From Lachnospiraceae bacterium (GTDB lineage: Bacteria; Bacillota; Clostridia; Lachnospirales; Lachnospiraceae): a DNA stretch of 38,500 nt. The DNA is taken from NCBI GenBank assembly GCA_024699045.1, contig JAILQK010000136.1, positions 1 to 38,500 on the forward strand. The letters run 5' to 3'. The notes below the pieces were generated by a model that was not told where the DNA came from, ran no database searches, and saw only the letters and a list, made by a program, of their open reading frames with translations. This document shows, piece after piece, positions 1 to 7,881 of this stretch (the stretch's first letter is position 1; each line of letters opens with the position of its first letter). A program made the position numbers and the translations under genes.

Positions 1-1
1 G

Positions 2-928
2 CATAAGCGCGGGATCACTGCCGGCTATGCCAAATTCGAGACTTTTCCCATATGGAACCTGCCGCTGAAGCATCCCGTCAATCTTGCTTATGAAGCGGCA
101 ACGGCGGATCTTAACGATGTCAATATGATCGATCCTTTTCATCTTGAATCATATGGCGTGACCACCGTTAACTACAATCGGGACATTGAGATCTTTCCGG
201 TGCTCAAGGCAATGTTTGAAGAGATCCTCGGAGAGTGTCCTTATAAATCCCCCACCGATATGGGTGTCAATATGGCGGGGAACTGTATCATTGATGATGA
301 GATATGCCGGCAGGCTTCAAAGCAGGAGATCATACGCAGGTATTTTAAGGGCGCGTGCGATCTGAAGCTTGGTAATGTAAGTACAGATGTGTTGAGGAAG
401 CTTGAGCTTGTCATGAAACAGGCCGGAGTTTCGACCGAGGACAGGAGAGTGGTGCTTGCCGCAAGGGAACGCATGGAAAAGACCGAGACTCCCTGCGCGG
501 CGATCGAGCTCCATGACGGAAGGATCATGACGGGCAAGACAAACGATCTTCTGGGGGCTGTGGCATCATGCCTTATCAATTCACTCAAGCTCAATGCCGA
601 CATTCCGCATCCGGTCCATCTTATAAGCAGAGAGTCGCTTGAACCTATACAGACCCTTAAGACACAATATCTCGGCGCGCATAATCCGAGACTCCATACG
701 GATGAGATGCTCATCGCGCTTTCCGTCTCGGCGGCGACCGATCCCAGGGCCAGGCTCACTCTTGAGCAGCTTCCCTATATGAGAGACTGTGAAGCGCATT
801 CTACGGTAATGCTGTCTTCTGTAGACGAGGATGTCTTCAGAAAGCTCGGCATAAGACTTACCTGCGACCCCGTGCTCCCTTCGGGCAACCGGGGAACCGA
901 ATCCCAGAATAAAGAAACATCGGAGTGA
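2..928 (+). CDS. UPF0371/DUF1846 family protein, 5'-truncated
   Basis: The reading frame is open from base 2 to the TGA at 926-928 and has no start inside the window, so this is the C-terminal 308 residues of a protein whose family is usually about 500 residues long. The first methionine in frame (base 125) is internal: the codons before it translate to family-like sequence, including KFETFPIWNLPLKHPVN. Conserved stretches seen are MIDPFHLESYGVTTVNYNRD, GVNMAGNCIIDD and the C-terminal TDEMLIALSVSAATDP. The family has solved structures, but I know of no firmly assigned reaction. The stop is 4 nt before the next start, so the two genes are probably co-transcribed and coupled. Family assignment is confident; function is unknown. 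Confidence 0.88.
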   Translation, partial: HKRGITAGYAKFETFPIWNLPLKHPVNLAYEAATADLNDVNMIDPFHLESYGVTTVNYNRDIEIFPVLKAMFEEILGECPYKSPTDMGVNMAGNCIIDDEICRQASKQEIIRRYFKGACDLKLGNVSTDVLRKLELVMKQAGVSTEDRRVVLAARERMEKTETPCAAIELHDGRIMTGKTNDLLGAVASCLINSLKLNADIPHPVHLISRESLEPIQTLKTQYLGAHNPRLHTDEMLIALSVSAATDPRARLTLEQLPYMRDCEAHSTVMLSSVDEDVFRKLGIRLTCDPVLPSGNRGTESQNKETSE

Positions 929-932
929 TCAA

Positions 933-2102
933 ATGACAGACAATGAAATAAAAGAGATAAAAAAACAGTTATCTCCGGATAACTGCATTATAGACCGTAT
1001 CTGCGGCTGCTATGTCAATAATGAAAAAGAGAAGCAGGCGATCTCAAAGGAAGCCTTTCTGAGTCTTTCCGATGAGGAACAGCATAAATATTTTGAGATA
1101 TTCAAAAAGATACTTACAGGAACCCGGGGCAGGAATATCATAGACATGGAGTTTCCGCTCGCCGAGGAGGCCGCAGGCGGCAAACAGGCGGATCTGCTTG
1201 CCCTGAGGGAATCGCATCTTGAAGATGACGCCCTTGTGGAAGCTTTCTATGATAAAGTGATCGCAAGCTATGATACCGTTGAAAAGCTATATATCATCCT
1301 TATCCATGCGATATATGATGTTCCGGGAATGACGACCGATATGATCATCAATGAAGATGCTTCGGAGGGGGTATACGACCATATCTTCTGCGCGGTCTGT
1401 CCCGTAAAGCTTGAAAAGGGTACGCTTTCGTATGATCCCGGAGAGAACAGGATATCCGAGAAGGTTAGAGACTGGATAGTGTCGGATCCGGCACACGGCT
1501 TCCTTTTCCCGGAATTCAATGACCGTGCCGCGGATATTCATTCGGTCCTGTATTACACAAAAAAGAGTGAAGAGATGCAGGAAGGCTTTATCGACAGTGT
1601 GCTTGGGGCGGAGCCTCCTATGACAGCCGGGGCCCAGGCGGACTTTTTCAATACCGTGGTCCGGGAAACCCTGGGGGATGAGATAAGCCTTGGGGATGTG
1701 ATGTCGATCAACGATAATGTCCGCATAATGATCAGGGACCATTCGGATGATCCGGATCCATATCTTATGGATAAAAAGGAGATCCGAAAGGTATTTGAAA
1801 GGAGCGGGATCGACAACGAGGTCATGGAGGACTTCGACTGGAAATATGATGAAGTCGTTAAGGAAAACGCAGAGGATGATGAGGAAGCAAATCCGGAGTC
1901 CTATATTCAGGCAACCAACATCCAGGGGATAAAAAAGATCGATATCAGGACTCCCGATATTGTCATCAAGGTCAATCCGGAACGCACCGATCTGATCGAG
2001 ACGAGATTTATCGACGGTAAGGAATGTCTGGTGATAACCGTTGATGACAGGGTCGAGATAAACGGGATGGAGGTACATACCATACATCGGAGGGATCGGT
2101 GA
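933..2102 (+). CDS. DUF4317 family protein
   Basis: 389 residues, starting at ATG 933 behind a GGAG (922-925) that overlaps the end of the preceding gene. The protein is soluble and acidic, with no signal peptide or membrane segment. The N-terminal sequence and the CAVCPVKLEKGTLSYD segment near the middle resemble the DUF4317 family, which I know mainly from Lachnospiraceae and related Clostridia and whose function is not known. The C-terminal part has a very acidic linker (about residues 310-325, NAEDDEEANPES) and then a short beta-rich end with DIVIKVNPERTDLIETRFIDG. Tight spacing to the DUF1846 gene suggests one operon. Assignment is from recalled family sequence and not from a search. Confidence 0.8.
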   Translation: MTDNEIKEIKKQLSPDNCIIDRICGCYVNNEKEKQAISKEAFLSLSDEEQHKYFEIFKKILTGTRGRNIIDMEFPLAEEAAGGKQADLLALRESHLEDDALVEAFYDKVIASYDTVEKLYIILIHAIYDVPGMTTDMIINEDASEGVYDHIFCAVCPVKLEKGTLSYDPGENRISEKVRDWIVSDPAHGFLFPEFNDRAADIHSVLYYTKKSEEMQEGFIDSVLGAEPPMTAGAQADFFNTVVRETLGDEISLGDVMSINDNVRIMIRDHSDDPDPYLMDKKEIRKVFERSGIDNEVMEDFDWKYDEVVKENAEDDEEANPESYIQATNIQGIKKIDIRTPDIVIKVNPERTDLIETRFIDGKECLVITVDDRVEINGMEVHTIHRRDR

Positions 2103-2155
2103 CATATACGTGAGCGTTGTTTTCAGGCTTTTTTACGCATAAGGATGGACAGAGC

Positions 2156-2401
2156 ATGCGTGAGATCGAGTTTAAAATGGAGATCGCCTACGATCATATA
2201 AAAAAAGGTGTTAAGGTTACTGTCGAAAAAGGTGAGCTACAGGACGGACTTGTGGTATACTATACCATAGTACCCGCTATAGCCATGTCAGGAAACTTTC
2301 CCAGACAGGAAGCTCTAAGTGTTGATACCGGCATCATATCCGAGGTCAGACAGGACGAGAACAGTGGGGCGTATTATGTGACGGTTGAGTTTGATGAGTA
2401 G
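2156..2401 (+). CDS. Small hypothetical protein (81 aa)
   Basis: I do not recognise this protein. The frame can begin at TTG 2117, but ATG 2156 has an AAGGATGG ribosome site about 10 nt upstream and begins MREIEFKMEIAYDHIKKGVK, which looks like a natural N-terminus; the TTG has no ribosome site. The predicted product is small, soluble and beta-rich, with alternating hydrophobic residues (GLVVYYTIVPAIAM, GAYYVTVEFDE) and an acidic C-terminus. It lies 53 nt after the DUF4317 gene and 5 nt before the histidine kinase gene, so it is probably translated from the same message. A role linked to the kinase is possible from position only. Confidence 0.6.
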   Translation: MREIEFKMEIAYDHIKKGVKVTVEKGELQDGLVVYYTIVPAIAMSGNFPRQEALSVDTGIISEVRQDENSGAYYVTVEFDE

Positions 2402-2406
2402 ATGAT

Positions 2407-5400
2407 ATGGGTACCTACGGGGAAAGACTAAAGAATTCCAGATCGTATGAAGAAACGGTTACGTCCAATCTTTGCCGTATACTTTTGATCTGTGTGATAG
2501 CGGTTCCGGCGCTTCTGTTCGGAGCCAATCTGGGGATGTGTACGCTGCCTCAGGGGCAGCTGTATGCGACCTGTTTTATAATGGTTCTTGCCACTGTAGC
2601 TCCGATAATGCTCTATAAGAGCAGGATCCCGATCGGATTCATCAAATACTATATAGGCATTACGGTCTCTCTGGCTGTCTGGGCGATCACACTGATCCCG
2701 GAGGTCGATATCAGGACAGGCTACCTTATAGGAGTAGCCGTTGCTCTGATATATCTTGATATCCAGCTTATGACCATCACTGCGGTCTTTTCCTATATCC
2801 TTATGTGTCTGTCGCTGCTCTTACTGTATATGTGGACCGATACGGGAGAGGGGGCGATAGCTTCGGTCTTTCAGGATTCCAACGGAGATCTTGTTTCCGC
2901 GCTCCTGAGGTTCACACTGGAGTTTGTGCTTTTGATGCCGGCTTTCTTCATGGCGAGCATCCTGGCAAAAAGACATCTGATGAGTGAAGAGGAGCTCTTT
3001 ATCGAGCTTTCCGCCGAGGAGGAAAGATACAGGCTTGCTTTTGAAGGCTCCGACGATGTCATCTTTGATTACGTATACGATACCGATAATCTGACTTATT
3101 ACGGTTCCCTTCTTGAAGACAATCCCGATAATTCCGTTGAACGGCATCTGAATCATGCTTTTGAGGCGCTCTCTAAGGGAGAGATCCTTCACAGTGAAGA
3201 TATCGAATCCGTAATAAACTTTATCAACGGAGAATGCGACGAGCCGCTCACGGTCAGGCTGTGCGGGAAGGAACCCGGGGAATATATCTGGATCCGGATC
3301 GAAGGCCGGGTCGTAAAACGCGGTGAGAAGAAGATCCGTGTCGTGGGTAAGATCACGGATATAACCGAGGAGAAGGATAAGGAAGCAAATTTCCTCGAAG
3401 CGGCAAAGAGGGACAGCGCCACCGGTTTCTATGCATGGGATATAGGCGAAAGACTGATAGAAAAGCTTGAGGATGAAGAAGGGAAAAAGCTCTGTTATCT
3501 GTTTTTCAAGATATTAAATCTTCAGGACATCACCGACCAGTACGGAAGCTTTTTCATGGATGCCATAATATCGAGGATCGCCGATACTTCGCAGAGCGTC
3601 CTTAAGCCGGAGGATTATCTTTTCAGACTGAATAATGATACGTTTATCGCGCTCATGATCGATACGGATGATGATATCATCTCCATGATCCACTCGAGCC
3701 TTGAGCATTCGCTGGATCATATATATACCGGCGAAGACGGGAACGGGCTTGATTACATAGTAAGGTTCATACGTGATAAAAGCGAACTCCTAAAATATAT
3801 CGAGGGAGAAAGCTCCGCGACGGTCGAGCCTGTCAAAAAGAGCGGGGATCTTGATTATGATTCCGTCAGCTTTACCTTCAATATACTTGAGCATTCAAAG
3901 GATTTCGCAACCTCGATGATGCTCCTGCTCGAGCATATCGCGAATAAATTCAATATCGTAAATATTCACGTGATGGAGCGGGATGATACTCCGGGACTCG
4001 AGATATGCCTGTATGATTTCACATCGATGCCGGGAGGAAACAGGTACGCTCAGGGGGATCGCAGAGAAAGCGATACGACCGAGCTTCAGATGACCTATGA
4101 CATACTCGCGAACAGTGAATATGTGATAATGAACAGTTCTTTCCTTTCCAATTACAGCAACGATACCCGAAACCGGATAGCAAATGAACATACCTCTCAT
4201 TTTGTCGTTCCGATCCTTTCGGCGGGTGAGCTTTACGGTACGGTTGATTATGAGCATCTGAACATAGATTATGAATGGCCCGAGACCACCGTGAACACTC
4301 TGGTCGAGGTTACCAGATGTATGTCCACTTATCTTCTGAGAGACCGGGCGGATTCGGCGAGCAAGGCGAAGAGTGATTTCCTTGCGTCCGTCTCTCACGA
4401 GATCCGGACTCCCCTGAATGCCATCTCGGGCTTCTCGGAGCTTATGCTCTCACAGGAGACGCTTGATTCGGAATCCAGGAGATTCGCGACCGGCATTAAG
4501 GGCTCGGCGGACAATCTGCTTGCGATCATCAGCGGGATCCTTGATTTCTCAAAGATCGAGTCCGGCAAGGTCGAGATAATGCATGACAGGTTCAGGATCT
4601 CCGATCTGATCTCGGATCTTTACCGGATGACGGTAATGAGCGTCAGGGAAGAGGGCCTTGATTACAATGTCCGCTTTGACGGACAAGTTCCGGACGGACT
4701 TGTCGGTGATGAGCAGAGGATAAAGCAGGTACTGCTCAATCTGGTCAGCAATGCGATAAAATTCACCACGGACGGACAGATCGATCTGGATGTCGCCTTT
4801 ATTCCCGGTGAAGAGAGCTCCAAGGGGATGCTGACCGCTTCTGTCAGGGATACCGGAGCCGGGATAAGGGAAGACGAGATCGGTTTTATTTTCGAATCCT
4901 TCCAGTATGCCGACAATGCACGGAATAAGTCCACAAAGGGCGTTGGCCTGGGTCTCACCATCTGTCGGGATCTGCTCCATATGATGAAGGGCGATATCAC
5001 CTGTGAATCCGTATACGGAGAGGGCTCGGTGTTCAGGATCACGCTTCCGGTAGATGTCTTTGACGACAGTCCGGCAACCTTTGATGAAGAGTATGCGGAG
5101 AACAAGACGGAAGAGGTCTTTAAGCTTCCGTTCATCTGTCCGAGAGCCAAGGTCCTTATCGTTGATGATAACAGGGTAAATCTTGATGTGGCCAAGGGTC
5201 TTATCGGGCAGTATCATCCTCAGATCACTACGGCGATGTCGGGAGACGAGGCGCTCAACATCTATTTCAGCGAGCACGATTTTGATATCATCTTCATGGA
5301 TCACATGATGCCGAAGATGGATGGTATCGAGTGCGTCAATCACCTCAGAAGGCTCAATGTTGAAGGCGCGGCGGATGTTCCCGTTGTCGCCCTTACCGCA

Positions 5401-6231
5401 AATGCCGTAAAGGGCGCCAGAAAGCTGTTCCTGTCTTCCGGAATGGATGATTATATCTCAAAGCCCATAAAGCTGACGACACTGGCAGAAGTCATGTCCA
5501 GATGGATACCTGACAAGTACAAGGAGACGCCGATATGGGATAATACCTGGGAGGATCCTTCCGCAAGAGATAACAAGCCCAAAGAAAAGACGACGGGAGC
5601 CGGTTCAGGGACGGATATTTATGATTTTTCATCACTCGAAGATATCAATGCGGATCAGGCTATAATCAATGTAGGAGGGAGCAAGGATGTATACAGAGAG
5701 CTCCTTGCGACCTTTGTCGATTCGGATTCGATGTCGGAAGCCCAGCAGTATTATGATCAAAGAGATCTTGAGAACTACCGGATAACGGTCCACGGACTGA
5801 AGAGCTCCGCCAGATATGTAGGTGCCGACAGTCTTTCCGACAAAGCAAAGGAGCTGGAGGATTATTCCAAGCAGGGTGACTGGGAGTCCATAGACAGGGA
5901 GCACGAGAATCTTAAACCAATGTACAAAAAGGTCGCGGATTCGATCAAGGCGTTCCTTGGCGGGGCTTCGGAAGCCGCAGCCGGGAATGACGATTCCAAG
6001 GCTGTGAGCAGAGAAACGGTCTTAAATATGATAAACGAGCTTTCCGGATATCTGGCCGATATGGACTTTGACGAGGCTTCCGAGGCTGCCGGGGCATTGA
6101 AGGGGATAAGCGTCGGACAGGAAGATATCGATACCGATATCAGCGATATCGTGCGTATGGTCGAGAACTTTGATTTCGAAGATGCGGAGAGTAACATCAT
6201 CCCCTTAAAGGAGAAGCTTGCCGAGGGGTGA
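2407..6231 (+). CDS. Membrane hybrid histidine kinase (PAS, degenerate GGDEF, HisKA, HATPase, REC, Hpt)
   Basis: 1274 residues, a multi-step phosphorelay kinase. In order: about six hydrophobic segments (residues about 23-190); a PAS-like domain (about 205-325) ending in VVGKITDITEEKD; a GGDEF-like module (about 336-438) whose signature reads NNDTF at 409-413, so cyclase activity is not expected; a GAF-like region (about 485-650); HisKA with SHEIRTPLNAISGF and phospho-His at 664; HATPase with NLVSNAIKF (N box), DTGAGI (G1) and GVGLGLTI (G2); a receiver with DD at 920-921, phospho-Asp 965 in FMDHMMPKMDG and Lys 1019; an Hpt domain with His 1129 in VHGLKSSARYVGA; and a C-terminal helical extension of about 70 residues. 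No DNA-binding output is fused, so the phosphate probably passes to a separate regulator not seen here. ATG 2407 lies 5 nt after the preceding stop without a strong ribosome site, which suggests coupling. Its signal is unknown. Confidence 0.93.
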   Translation: MGTYGERLKNSRSYEETVTSNLCRILLICVIAVPALLFGANLGMCTLPQGQLYATCFIMVLATVAPIMLYKSRIPIGFIKYYIGITVSLAVWAITLIPEVDIRTGYLIGVAVALIYLDIQLMTITAVFSYILMCLSLLLLYMWTDTGEGAIASVFQDSNGDLVSALLRFTLEFVLLMPAFFMASILAKRHLMSEEELFIELSAEEERYRLAFEGSDDVIFDYVYDTDNLTYYGSLLEDNPDNSVERHLNHAFEALSKGEILHSEDIESVINFINGECDEPLTVRLCGKEPGEYIWIRIEGRVVKRGEKKIRVVGKITDITEEKDKEANFLEAAKRDSATGFYAWDIGERLIEKLEDEEGKKLCYLFFKILNLQDITDQYGSFFMDAIISRIADTSQSVLKPEDYLFRLNNDTFIALMIDTDDDIISMIHSSLEHSLDHIYTGEDGNGLDYIVRFIRDKSELLKYIEGESSATVEPVKKSGDLDYDSVSFTFNILEHSKDFATSMMLLLEHIANKFNIVNIHVMERDDTPGLEICLYDFTSMPGGNRYAQGDRRESDTTELQMTYDILANSEYVIMNSSFLSNYSNDTRNRIANEHTSHFVVPILSAGELYGTVDYEHLNIDYEWPETTVNTLVEVTRCMSTYLLRDRADSASKAKSDFLASVSHEIRTPLNAISGFSELMLSQETLDSESRRFATGIKGSADNLLAIISGILDFSKIESGKVEIMHDRFRISDLISDLYRMTVMSVREEGLDYNVRFDGQVPDGLVGDEQRIKQVLLNLVSNAIKFTTDGQIDLDVAFIPGEESSKGMLTASVRDTGAGIREDEIGFIFESFQYADNARNKSTKGVGLGLTICRDLLHMMKGDITCESVYGEGSVFRITLPVDVFDDSPATFDEEYAENKTEEVFKLPFICPRAKVLIVDDNRVNLDVAKGLIGQYHPQITTAMSGDEALNIYFSEHDFDIIFMDHMMPKMDGIECVNHLRRLNVEGAADVPVVALTANAVKGARKLFLSSGMDDYISKPIKLTTLAEVMSRWIPDKYKETPIWDNTWEDPSARDNKPKEKTTGAGSGTDIYDFSSLEDINADQAIINVGGSKDVYRELLATFVDSDSMSEAQQYYDQRDLENYRITVHGLKSSARYVGADSLSDKAKELEDYSKQGDWESIDREHENLKPMYKKVADSIKAFLGGASEAAAGNDDSKAVSRETVLNMINELSGYLADMDFDEASEAAGALKGISVGQEDIDTDISDIVRMVENFDFEDAESNIIPLKEKLAEG

Positions 6232-6256
6232 CCTGTCGAGCATTGAACCCGGAAAC

Positions 6257-6285
6257 AACCGCCCGATCCCGGGCGGTTTATTTGT
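6257..6285 (+). terminator. Intrinsic terminator after the histidine kinase gene
   Basis: A perfect 9-bp GC-rich stem (AACCGCCCG at 6257-6265, CGGGCGGTT at 6270-6278) with a 4-nt loop is followed by TTATTTG, a weak U-tract. It lies 26 nt after the kinase stop and just before a promoter, so it plausibly ends block A. Confidence 0.82.
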
Positions 6286-6301
6286 GAACGGACTGTTTCA
6301 A

Positions 6302-6330
6302 TTGAATATGGTTTTGAGTTTTGATATAAT
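6302..6330 (+). promoter_or_regulatory. Sigma-A-type promoter upstream of yajC
   Basis: TTGAAT (6302-6307) and a perfect TATAAT (6325-6330) are separated by exactly 17 bp. A start near 6337 would give a leader of about 40 nt before the yajC ATG. It follows the kinase terminator directly and is the only clear promoter before the tRNA promoter, so it may drive the whole yajC-to-glgB-like run. Confidence 0.8.
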
Positions 6331-6375
6331 CACTTGTCGAGTATCTGAATTTACATATGGAGGGAATAGAACATC

Positions 6376-6711
6376 ATGAACATCTTACTTACAAATGCAT
6401 TGACCGGATCCTCTTCGGGGACCCTTATAATGATAGTTTATATCGTCGCGATAATCGCATTCCTTTATTTTATCATGATCCGTCCTCAGCGGAAGGAACA
6501 GGACAGGCTCAAGAGCATGCTCTCATCCCTTGAGGTAGGGGATACCGTGTGCACGACCAGCGGTTTTTACGGACTGGTCATCGACGTCTCGGACGATACG
6601 GTCATAGTCGAGTTCGGAAACAACAAAAACTGCCGTATCCCCATGAAAAAGGAAGCCATAGCGCAGATAGAAAAGCCGGAAGAGCCGGCTGAATCCGAAA
6701 AGAAAAAATGA
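6376..6711 (+). CDS. yajC: Preprotein translocase subunit YajC
   Basis: 111 residues with one N-terminal transmembrane helix (about residues 16-36) followed by the family hallmark IMIRPQRKEQDRLKSMLSSL, then a small beta domain with GDTVCTTSGFYGLVIDV and a Lys/Glu-rich tail. YajC is an accessory of the SecDF-YajC complex, which helps the Sec translocon at the cytoplasmic membrane. The start is supported by GGAGGG about 11 nt upstream. The stop overlaps the ribosome site of leuB, so translation of the two is linked. No secD or secF is in the window, and tgt or queA, common neighbours elsewhere, are absent. Confidence 0.95.
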   Translation: MNILLTNALTGSSSGTLIMIVYIVAIIAFLYFIMIRPQRKEQDRLKSMLSSLEVGDTVCTTSGFYGLVIDVSDDTVIVEFGNNKNCRIPMKKEAIAQIEKPEEPAESEKKK

Positions 6712-6723
6712 GGAACGGTGACA

Positions 6724-7806
6724 ATGGAATATAAGATCGGTTTGATAAAAGGGGACGGGATAGGTCCCGAGATCGTTGAGGAAGCAGTAAAGGTACTGGA
6801 TGCGGCCGCAGGAAAGTATGGTTTTGCGTTCAATTATACGGATATCTGCATGGGCGGATGCTCCATAGACAGGTTTGGAGTCCCACTCACCGATGAAGCT
6901 ATCAAGGCGGCAAAGGAAAGCGATGCGGTGCTGATGGGATCGATCGGCGGAAATGCCGCCACTTCCCCATGGTATAAGCTTGAGCCTTCAAAACGTCCTG
7001 AAGCAGGGCTTCTCGGGATAAGAAAGGCTCTCAATCTGTTTGCCAATCTAAGACCCTCTGTGCTCTACGAGGAGCTGAGATCCGCCTGCCCGCTTTCGAC
7101 AGCCACTGCCAAGAAGGGCTTCGATCTTATCATTGTGCGGGAACTTACGGGCGGCCTGTATTTCGGAGAGAGATATACCAAAGATATTGACGGAACGGAG
7201 ACTGCGGTCGACACCCTGTCCTACAACGAGACAGAGATAAGAAGAGCCGCGGTCAGGGCGTTTGATATCGCGATGAAAAGGAATAAGAAGCTGACCCTCG
7301 TCGATAAGGCAAATGTTCTTGATTCTTCAAGACTCTGGCGGAAGGTGACCTCACAGGTCGCAAAAGATTATCCCGAAGTCAGTTACGATACGATGCTCGT
7401 TGATAACTGTGCAATGCAGCTTGTCAAGGATCCGGCGCAGTTCGATGTGCTCCTTACCGAGAATATGTTCGGGGATATATTGTCGGATGAAGCGGCGATG
7501 ATAACGGGCTCGATCGGGATGCTCCCGAGCGCGTCCTTAAATGACAGCAGATTCGGGCTTTATGAGCCTTCGGGCGGTTCGGCACCCGATATAGCGGGAA
7601 AGAACATAGCCAATCCCATAGCCACGATCCTGTCTGCGGCGATGATGCTCCGGTACAGTCTGGATCAGGACAAGGCGGCCGAAGGGATAGAACAGGCGGT
7701 CAGACAGGTGCTGAAGGACGGACACCGTACCGGAGATATCATGTCGGACGGCTGCCACAGGGTCAATACCGATGAGATGGGAGATCTTATCGCCGGCGCG
7801 CTCTGA
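6724..7806 (+). CDS. leuB: 3-isopropylmalate dehydrogenase
   Basis: 360 residues. LeuB oxidatively decarboxylates 3-isopropylmalate with NAD+ to give 2-oxoisocaproate, in leucine synthesis in the cytoplasm. The sequence shows the beta-decarboxylating dehydrogenase pattern: GLIKGDGIGPEIV at the N-terminus, RELTGGLYFGER (catalytic Arg/Tyr region), the DKANVL lysine segment, ENMFGDILSDEAAMITGSIGMLPSASL (metal-binding Asp residues) and EPSGGSAPDIAGKNIANP (nucleotide site). A GTG at 6718 is in frame, but the GAGGA at 6710-6714 fits ATG 6724 (9-nt spacing) far better. leuA and leuCD are not adjacent; ilvD and ilvB follow, so this is a mixed branched-chain amino acid cluster. Confidence 0.96.
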   Translation: MEYKIGLIKGDGIGPEIVEEAVKVLDAAAGKYGFAFNYTDICMGGCSIDRFGVPLTDEAIKAAKESDAVLMGSIGGNAATSPWYKLEPSKRPEAGLLGIRKALNLFANLRPSVLYEELRSACPLSTATAKKGFDLIIVRELTGGLYFGERYTKDIDGTETAVDTLSYNETEIRRAAVRAFDIAMKRNKKLTLVDKANVLDSSRLWRKVTSQVAKDYPEVSYDTMLVDNCAMQLVKDPAQFDVLLTENMFGDILSDEAAMITGSIGMLPSASLNDSRFGLYEPSGGSAPDIAGKNIANPIATILSAAMMLRYSLDQDKAAEGIEQAVRQVLKDGHRTGDIMSDGCHRVNTDEMGDLIAGAL

Positions 7807-7837
7807 AACGCGCTGATCTGATCGAATGACCTATGAG

Positions 7838-7862
7838 GCCGGAGTTTCCTTACGGGTCCGGC
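7838..7862 (+). other. Small hairpin in the leuB-ilvD gap
   Basis: GCCGGA (7838-7843) and TCCGGC (7857-7862) form a perfect 6-bp stem with a 13-nt loop, ending 3 nt before the ilvD ribosome site (GAAAGGAGAG from about 7866). No U-tract follows, so it is not a terminator. It could affect ilvD translation or message processing; the 75-nt gap is too short for a T-box or a known leader riboswitch. Weak evidence. Confidence 0.35.
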
Positions 7863-7881
7863 GACGAAAGGAGAGATATAT

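Noticed and set aside
241-2105. Long open frames on the minus strand opposite the DUF1846 and DUF4317 genes
   Set aside because: They mirror the coding frames, show no family motifs and no ribosome sites. The same holds for the other minus-strand frames across the window, so no minus-strand gene is called.
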